A DNA stretch of 64,000 nt from Micromonospora sp. WMMD1082 (GTDB lineage Bacteria; Actinomycetota; Actinomycetes; Mycobacteriales; Micromonosporaceae): positions 6,527,001 to 6,591,000 of the forward strand of contig NZ_JARUBM010000002.1 of assembly GCF_029626175.1 (NCBI RefSeq). The letters are read 5' to 3'. The notes under the pieces were generated by a model. That model worked only from the letters and a program-made list of their open reading frames with translations. It ran no database searches and was not told the DNA's origin. A program made the translations under genes and the position numbers. Below are positions 59,081 through 64,000 of this stretch, piece after piece; within the stretch, counting starts at the first letter, position 1, and the number at the start of each line of letters is the position of its first letter.

Positions 59081-59803
59081 CTACGGGTTGGCCAGCGCGT
59101 CGCGCATCCGGTTGATCTCGACGCCCTGCTCCACCACGACGCTGCTGGCCAGTTCGTTGACGGTGACGTCGGTGCCGAGCGTCAGCGCCTCCCGGCCCAT
59201 GTCGATCGCGCCCTGGTGATGGTCGGTCATCATGGCGACGAACATCCGGTCGAACTCGGCACCCCGGGCGGCGGTGAGTCGGTTCAACGCCTCCGCCGTC
59301 TGCATGCCGGCCATCCGGTGCCGGTGGTCGCCGCCGGAGTCACGGTCGAGCCCGCGGTCGGTCAGCCATGCCTCCAGCACGCCGATCTCCGGCCCCTGGG
59401 CGGCCAGGATCCGATCCGCGAGAATCTTCAGCTTCGGGTTCTCGCCGCGCTCCGCCACCAGCCGGGCCATCACCAGCGCCTGCTCGTGATGCGGGATCAT
59501 CATCGTGACGAAACGGATGTCGGCGTTGTTGTGCGGTGCGCGCGGCAGCGCCGACATCTCGTTCGCCGGCAGGGACTTCGCCGGCTCACCCGGACGCCCG
59601 GGCATCAGCACCGGCGCGGTGCTGTCCGGCAGGCCGGGCAGGGCGAGCGGCGGCGGGCTCGCCGTCGCCGCCGGCTTCGGGTCGCCCTCCGGCCACCACA
59701 GCACCGCCGCGACCCCGACGGCCAACACCGCCAGCACGGCCAACTCGATCAGCACGATCCGCCGCGACCGCCCGAGGAGCGCCCGGATCCGTACGCCTAG
59801 CAC
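59081..59803 (-). CDS. DUF305-family membrane-anchored protein
   Basis: 240 residues. One N-terminal membrane helix (RRIVLIELAVLAVLAVGVAAVLWW) and a Pro-rich linker precede the DUF305 domain (four-helix, ferritin-like). It has two repeats of the His motif: FVTMMIPHHEQALVMARLV and FVAMMTDHHQGAIDMGREAL. The paired HH motifs suggest metal binding outside the membrane; function is unproven, often linked with copper handling. Confidence 0.88.
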   Translation of the reverse strand: MLGVRIRALLGRSRRIVLIELAVLAVLAVGVAAVLWWPEGDPKPAATASPPPLALPGLPDSTAPVLMPGRPGEPAKSLPANEMSALPRAPHNNADIRFVTMMIPHHEQALVMARLVAERGENPKLKILADRILAAQGPEIGVLEAWLTDRGLDRDSGGDHRHRMAGMQTAEALNRLTAARGAEFDRMFVAMMTDHHQGAIDMGREALTLGTDVTVNELASSVVVEQGVEINRMRDALANP

Positions 59804-59978
59804 AACCTGACTCCCGCCGTCGTCCGAGGCTTGGCGGGGATGGTAGCGCCGCGGCGGCCTGCACCGTCACCCGGCCGTTCGTGTTGCCGAACCGTGACCA
59901 CAATGCCAACGATCTCCCCGCCACGACAAGGTTATGGTCCCGCTTACCCCCGCTCATCCTTGACGAAGGGTGTCCTAC

Positions 59979-61649
59979 ATGTTCGATCCAACCCCACGAG
60001 GGAGTCGACGGCTGGCCATCAGCCTGGCCACGACAGCCGCCCTTGTCCTCGCGGGCGTGGTGGCGGCCCCGGCGAGCAGCGCCGCCGAGTCCGCCACGAA
60101 CGCCATCCCGGGCGTCGACGAGATCGTCAGCTCCCCCAACCTCCAGCAGGTCGCCAACATTCCGAAGTTCGGCGCGTTCGCCAGCGAGAGCGCGTACAAC
60201 TCGGACCTGGCGTTCCAGGGCGACTACGTCTTCGCCGGCAACTACAACGGCTTCAACGTCTTCGACGTCAGCGACCCCACCTCGCCGCAGGTGGTCAGCC
60301 AGGTCGTCTGCCCGGGCGCGCAGGGCGACCCGTCGGTCTTCGGCGACCTGCTGTTCCTCGCGGTCGACTCGCCGCGCAGCGACGACTCGTGCAGCAGCGG
60401 CAGCGGCTCGGTGGCCCAGGAGAGTTCCTGGGAGGGCGTCCGGATCTTCGACATCAGCGACAAGGCGAACCCGCAGTACATCAAGTCGGTCCGCACCGAC
60501 TGCGGTTCACACACCCTGACGCTGGTGCCGGGCAAGGACCACCGCAGCGTCTACGTCTACGTCCAGTCGTACAGCCCGTCGGCCAGCGCGTTCTACTGCA
60601 AGCCGCCGCACGACAAGATCTCGATCATCAAGGTGCCGCTGGCGGACCCGACCAGCGCCTCGGTGGTGGCCACCCCGGTGTTCTTCCCGGACGGGGGCAA
60701 CACCAACACCAGCGGCTGCCACGACATCACCGCCTACCCGGAGCTGGACCTGGCCGCCGGCGCCTGCATGGGTGACGGCGTCCTGTTGGACATCTCCGAC
60801 CGGGAACAGCCGGTGATCCTCAGCCAGGTCCGGGACACGAACTTCGCGTTCTGGCACTCGGCCACGTTCAACAACGCCGGCACCAAGGTGCTCTTCACCG
60901 ACGAGCTGGGTGGCGGCAGCGGTGCGATCTGCACCAGCAGCTACCGGGCCAACCAGGGCGCCAACGCGATCTACGACATCGTCGGCGCCGGTGCCGACCG
61001 CGAGCTGGTCTTCCGGAGCTACTTCAAGATCCCGCGCGAGAACACCAGCCTGGAGAACTGCGTGGCGCACAACGGGTCGCTGATCCCGGCGATGGGCCGC
61101 GACATCATGGTCCAGGCCTGGTACCAGGGCGGCGTGTCGGTGATCGACTTCACCGACTCGGCCAACCCGGTCGAGATCGCGTTCTGGGAGCGGGGTCCGC
61201 TCTCGGACACCGCCCGCATCCTCGGTGGAGCCTGGTCGACCTACTACCACAACGGATACATCTACTCCAACGACATCCAGAAGGGCTTCGACGTCCTCAA
61301 GCTGGACGACCCGCTGACCAACAACGCCCGCGCGGTGGCCTTCGCCGAGCTGAACGTGCAGACGCAGCCCAGCTACCCGGCCTGCACCACGGTGCTGCGG
61401 GGGCGGCACAACGGCAGCATGACCATCAGTAGCGGGGTCACCTGCATGGACGGGGTGACCCAGAACGGGGCGATCAAGGTCAACCCGGGTGCGGGCCTGA
61501 TCGTCTTCAACTCGAACCTCAACGGCGCGATCCACGCGGTCAACGCCTCCGTGGTGTCGATCGTGGAGAGCAGGGTGAACGGTTCGGTCGACGCCATCGG
61601 CGCCACCATCCGGGACAGCAAGATCAACGGTTCGGTGCGGACGAGCTGA
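59979..61649 (+). CDS. Secreted LVIVD-repeat beta-propeller protein
   Basis: 556 residues from ATG 59979 (GTG 59970 in frame). A signal peptide (about 10-38) is followed by LVIVD-type propeller blades (GFNVFDVSDPTSPQVVSQV, GVRIFDISDKANPQYIKSV, GVLLDISDREQPVILSQV, GVSVIDFTDSANPVEIAFW). The last 90 residues form a different, solenoid-like beta domain with repeated Asn-Gly-(S/A) turns (HNGSMTI, QNGAIKV, LNGAIHA, VNGSVDA, INGSVRT). Its role is unknown; probably surface or extracellular. Confidence 0.85.
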   Translation: MFDPTPRGSRRLAISLATTAALVLAGVVAAPASSAAESATNAIPGVDEIVSSPNLQQVANIPKFGAFASESAYNSDLAFQGDYVFAGNYNGFNVFDVSDPTSPQVVSQVVCPGAQGDPSVFGDLLFLAVDSPRSDDSCSSGSGSVAQESSWEGVRIFDISDKANPQYIKSVRTDCGSHTLTLVPGKDHRSVYVYVQSYSPSASAFYCKPPHDKISIIKVPLADPTSASVVATPVFFPDGGNTNTSGCHDITAYPELDLAAGACMGDGVLLDISDREQPVILSQVRDTNFAFWHSATFNNAGTKVLFTDELGGGSGAICTSSYRANQGANAIYDIVGAGADRELVFRSYFKIPRENTSLENCVAHNGSLIPAMGRDIMVQAWYQGGVSVIDFTDSANPVEIAFWERGPLSDTARILGGAWSTYYHNGYIYSNDIQKGFDVLKLDDPLTNNARAVAFAELNVQTQPSYPACTTVLRGRHNGSMTISSGVTCMDGVTQNGAIKVNPGAGLIVFNSNLNGAIHAVNASVVSIVESRVNGSVDAIGATIRDSKINGSVRTS

Positions 61650-61679
61650 TCCGTACCCCCGTGTCGACCGCACCACGAC

Positions 61680-61710
61680 GCCGGCCCGGCGGGTCTCCCG
61701 CCGGGCCGGC
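61680..61710. terminator. Terminator after the LVIVD gene
   Basis: A 14-bp perfect GC stem (GCCGGCCCGGCGGG with CCCGCCGGGCCGGC) with a TCT loop, 31 bp after the stop codon. Confidence 0.75.
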
Positions 61711-61835
61711 CGGTGCGCGGCGGCCATCCGGCGCCCGCCGACGTCGGCCCTTGACCGGCGGAACGTGATCGGCTTAGCTTCATCAATCAGAAAGGTGTCT
61801 TTACTAATCTCGCCTCATCCCTCGTGGGAGTGCCG

Positions 61836-63179
61836 ATGCGACCATTCCGCCACCGCCGCCTCACCGCTCTCGTCGCCCTGACCGCCCTGCTGGTCACCGC
61901 CGCGCCACCGACCGCGGCGAGCGCGGGCGACAGGTCGGACCGCCGCACCGGCTACCACCGGGTCGGCTACTTCACCCAGTGGGGCATCTACGGCCGGGCC
62001 TTCCCGGTCAAGAAGCTCGACACGTCCGGGGCGGCGAGCCGCCTGACCCACGTCAACTACGCCTTCGGCAACGTGAGCGAGGACGGGCTGTGCTATGTGG
62101 ACGGTGGACCGGGCGAGGGTGACGCCTGGGCCGACTACCAGCGTCCCGTGCCGGCGGAGGAGAGCGTCGACGGTGTCGCCGACGCCTGGGGCGAGCCGCT
62201 CAACGGCAACTTCGGCCAACTGGCCAAGCTGAAGGCCAAGCACCCCGGCCTCCAGGTGATGATCTCGTTGGGTGGGTGGAGCTGGTCGACGTACTTCTCG
62301 AACGCCGCCCGCACCGACGCCTCCCGCCGCGCGTTCGTCGCCTCCTGCATCGACCTCTACCTGAAGGGCAACCTGCCGATCCTGGACGGTGGCAGCGGCG
62401 GCCCGGGTGCCGCCGCCGGCGTCTTCGACGGCATCGACCTGGACTGGGAGTGGCCGAACTGGCCCGGTGAGCCCGGCAACGTGATCCGCCCGGAGGACCG
62501 GGAGAACTTCACCAAGCTGCTCGCCGAGTTCCGCCGGCAACTCGACGCGTACGGCCGGCAGACCCGCAAGCACCACCCGCTGACCGCCTTCCTGCCGGCC
62601 AACCCGGCGACCATGGACGCCGGCTACGAGGGACGCAAGATCTTCCAGTACCTCGACTTCGCCACCGTGCAGGGGTACGACTTCCACGGCACCTGGGAGA
62701 CGGTGACCAACCAGCAGTCGGCCCTGCGGGTACCGAAGGGGGCACCGGACAACCCGGACTTCTCGGTCGAGGTGGCGATCGACGGCTGGATCGCCCGTGG
62801 GGCGCCCCGGCACAAGCTGGTCCTGGGCATCCCCTACTACGGCCAGGGCTGGACCGGCGTCACCGGCGGCGGGAACGGCCTGTTCCAGCCCGCGTCCGGG
62901 CCCGCGCCGGCCACCCACGCCGCCGGCTACGAGGACTACAAACAGCTGAAGACCCTGGTCCGCGACGGCTTCACCGTCCACCGCGACCTCCGCGGCGGGC
63001 ACGCCTGGCTCTTCGACGGTACGACCTTCTGGACGTACGACGATCCGGCGGTCGTGCTCCAGAAGACGCTCTACATCCGGCTGGCCGGCCTGGGCGGGGC
63101 GATGATCTGGTCGTTGGACGGCGACGACGACAACGCTACGTTGACCAGGACGATCGACCTCGGGCTCACCACCTGGTAG
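61836..63179 (+). CDS. Secreted GH18 chitinase (second)
   Basis: 447 residues from ATG 61836, with GGGAG just upstream (GTG 61824 is in frame). A signal peptide (about 1-32, ending AASAG) leads straight into a GH18 barrel with no binding module: VGYFTQWGIYGRAFPVKKL, ISLGGWSWSTYFS, FDGIDLDWEWP with catalytic Glu205, and YDFHGTWE. It is ChiA/ChiC-like with an alpha+beta insertion and probably complements the CBM-bearing chitinase at 1029. AAAG-GTGT-CTTT upstream (about 61790-61801) may be part of its promoter control. Confidence 0.94.
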   Translation: MRPFRHRRLTALVALTALLVTAAPPTAASAGDRSDRRTGYHRVGYFTQWGIYGRAFPVKKLDTSGAASRLTHVNYAFGNVSEDGLCYVDGGPGEGDAWADYQRPVPAEESVDGVADAWGEPLNGNFGQLAKLKAKHPGLQVMISLGGWSWSTYFSNAARTDASRRAFVASCIDLYLKGNLPILDGGSGGPGAAAGVFDGIDLDWEWPNWPGEPGNVIRPEDRENFTKLLAEFRRQLDAYGRQTRKHHPLTAFLPANPATMDAGYEGRKIFQYLDFATVQGYDFHGTWETVTNQQSALRVPKGAPDNPDFSVEVAIDGWIARGAPRHKLVLGIPYYGQGWTGVTGGGNGLFQPASGPAPATHAAGYEDYKQLKTLVRDGFTVHRDLRGGHAWLFDGTTFWTYDDPAVVLQKTLYIRLAGLGGAMIWSLDGDDDNATLTRTIDLGLTTW

Positions 63180-63190
63180 CCGTACTCCCC

Positions 63191-63232
63191 GCTGCCCGCC
63201 GCCGGCGGTGTCCTCGCCCGGCGGCGGGCAGC
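63191..63232. terminator. Bidirectional terminator between chitinase and response regulator
   Basis: GCTGCCCGCCGCCGG (63191-63205) pairs perfectly with 63218-63232 across 12 nt, between two converging genes. Confidence 0.75.
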
Positions 63233-63239
63233 GGACGAG

Positions 63240-63884
63240 CTAGTCCAGGATGCCCTCGTGCAGCGCGCGCAGTACCGCGTTCGTCCGGTCCCGGGCGCCG
63301 AGCTTGGTGAGGATCGTGGAGACGTGGTTCTTGACGGTCCCCTCCGCGAGGAACAGGACCTCGGCGATCTCGCGGTTGCTGTAACCCTGCGCCACGAGAC
63401 GCAACACCTCCCGTTCGCGGTCGGTGAGACCCTGCACGGGTGCCGCTCCCGGGCCGGCCGGTGAGGGCCCGGACCGGATCGCCCGCAGCATGCGGTCGGT
63501 GATCGACGGCGCGATGAGTGTGCCGCCGTCGGCGAGCGTCCCGATCGCCCGGGTGAGCTGCGCCAGCGTCACGTCCTTCAGCAGGTAGCCACGGGCGCCC
63601 GCGCGGAGGGCGGCCAGCACGAGTTCGTCGTCGTCGAACGTGGTCAGCACCAGCACCGGGACGTCGACGTTCTCCGCGCGCAGGCGCTCCAGCGTCCAGA
63701 TGCCGTCGAACCGGGGCATCCGCAGGTCGAGCAGGATCACGTCCGGCGAGGTCCGGTCGACGACCGCGAGGGCGGCGCGACCGTCGTCGGCCTCGCCGAC
63801 GACGTCGATCCCGGCGACCTCCAGCAGCCCGCGGATGCCCTGCCGGATGAGGGTCTGGTCGTCGACCACCACCACGCGGGTCAT
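63240..63884 (-). CDS. Two-component response regulator, NarL/LuxR family
   Basis: 214 residues. Receiver domain 1-120: TRVVVVDDQTLIRQGIRGLLE, phosphorylation Asp in DVILLDLRMPRFDG, Thr/Lys switch residues in VLVLTTFDDDE and LLKDVTLAQL. The LuxR-type HTH lies at about 150-205: LTDREREVLRLVAQGYSNREIAEVLFLAEGTVKNHVSTILTKLGARDRTNAV. Its ATG overlaps the stop of the kinase gene by 4 bp, so the two are one operon. Confidence 0.95.
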   Translation of the reverse strand: MTRVVVVDDQTLIRQGIRGLLEVAGIDVVGEADDGRAALAVVDRTSPDVILLDLRMPRFDGIWTLERLRAENVDVPVLVLTTFDDDELVLAALRAGARGYLLKDVTLAQLTRAIGTLADGGTLIAPSITDRMLRAIRSGPSPAGPGAAPVQGLTDREREVLRLVAQGYSNREIAEVLFLAEGTVKNHVSTILTKLGARDRTNAVLRALHEGILD

Positions 63885-64000
63885 CGCGCCGGCACTCGCG
63901 CGGTCACCCGGAATCCGTCGCCGCCGTCCACGGCCAGGTCGCCGCCGAGGGTGTGGAACCGCTCGCTGAGCCCGCGCAGCCCGTTGCCGAGGACCACGTT
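63881..64000 (-). CDS. Sensor histidine kinase (C-terminal end only)
   Basis: The frame enters from the right edge and ends at 63881. The 39 residues NVVLGNGLRGLSERFHTLGGDLAVDGGDGFRVTARVPAR are the last part of the HATPase_c domain (G box NGLRGLSERF) of a NarL-type (HisKA_3) kinase, partner of the response regulator it overlaps by 4 bp. Confidence 0.9.
   Translation of the reverse strand, partial: NVVLGNGLRGLSERFHTLGGDLAVDGGDGFRVTARVPAR

Noticed and set aside
1..64000. Search for tRNA or rRNA genes and a replication origin.
   Set aside because: No cloverleaf-like stretch, rRNA sequence or DnaA-box cluster was recognised by eye; a covariance-model scan would be needed to exclude small RNAs.

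Overview
The window is high-GC DNA with actinomycete gene style: GTG and ATG starts, ATGA stop/start overlaps, many secreted polysaccharide hydrolases, ECF sigma factors, LacI/ROK-controlled sugar ABC importers and a type I-E CRISPR-Cas locus. It looks like a Micromonosporaceae chromosome (Micromonospora or a close relative). That placement is an inference from gene content and codon usage; no rRNA or marker gene is present.

Layout. 1-4584: the end of a sigma factor gene, its putative membrane anti-sigma partner, a secreted CBM5/12-GH18 chitinase, and an ECF41 sigma factor with its target oxidoreductase. 4617-12817: a galactan-use locus (secreted GH53 galactanase, LacI regulator, two permeases, sugar-binding lipoprotein, divergent GH35 beta-galactosidase) with two identical operators in the divergent promoter. 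12817-29468: a two-domain VOC protein, then the type I-E CRISPR-Cas region. The cas genes run on the minus strand as cas3 (frameshifted)-cas8e-cse2-cas7e-cas5e-cas6e-cas1-cas2. There is a decayed array beside cas2 and two good arrays upstream of cas3, which flank a large STAND-NTPase/WD40 protein. 29589-34878: an HTH-TPR regulator, a GNAT enzyme, a flavohaemoglobin-like protein and an insertion sequence. 34983-43358: a second sugar locus (GH1 beta-glucosidase, ABC importer, divergent ROK regulator) followed by a secreted discoidin/beta-helix protein. 43480-48843: a TetR regulator with a GDSL hydrolase, a MOSC protein and a secreted M36 metalloprotease. 48947-58424: an unusual cluster with two related orphan proteins, a cytoplasmic subtilase, a TPR-CHAT caspase-like protease, a small beta-domain protein, a sigma factor and a peptidoglycan-binding-domain protein. 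58474-64000: DinB-like, DUF305, LVIVD-repeat and second GH18 chitinase genes, then a two-component system cut by the window edge.

Most notable signals. (1) The 240-bp gap between cas3 and cas8e holds a one-spacer, CRISPR-like element with degenerate repeats. One repeat has a compensatory base-pair change in its hairpin. The first 17 spacer bases match, with one mismatch, a site 43-62 bp upstream of the cas8e start. This has the layout of a crRNA-like guide (CreA/CreR type) that lets Cascade repress its own operon. (2) The CHAT/subtilase/sigma cluster resembles a proteolytic signalling or abortive-infection cassette. A motif, CGTATCA/G, recurs in both of its divergent promoter regions, and one orphan protein has Ser/Thr-rich hairpin segments like those of pore-forming proteins. 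(3) Two ECF41-type promoters with identical geometry lie 9 bp from the start codons of the ECF41 gene and its neighbour, so both messages are predicted to be leaderless.

How the genes work together. The window is rich in extracellular polymer breakdown (chitin, galactan, probably beta-glucan, protein), each sugar system having its own importer, intracellular glycosidase and one-component regulator. The CRISPR island and the CHAT cluster are the accessory, probably defence-related, parts.
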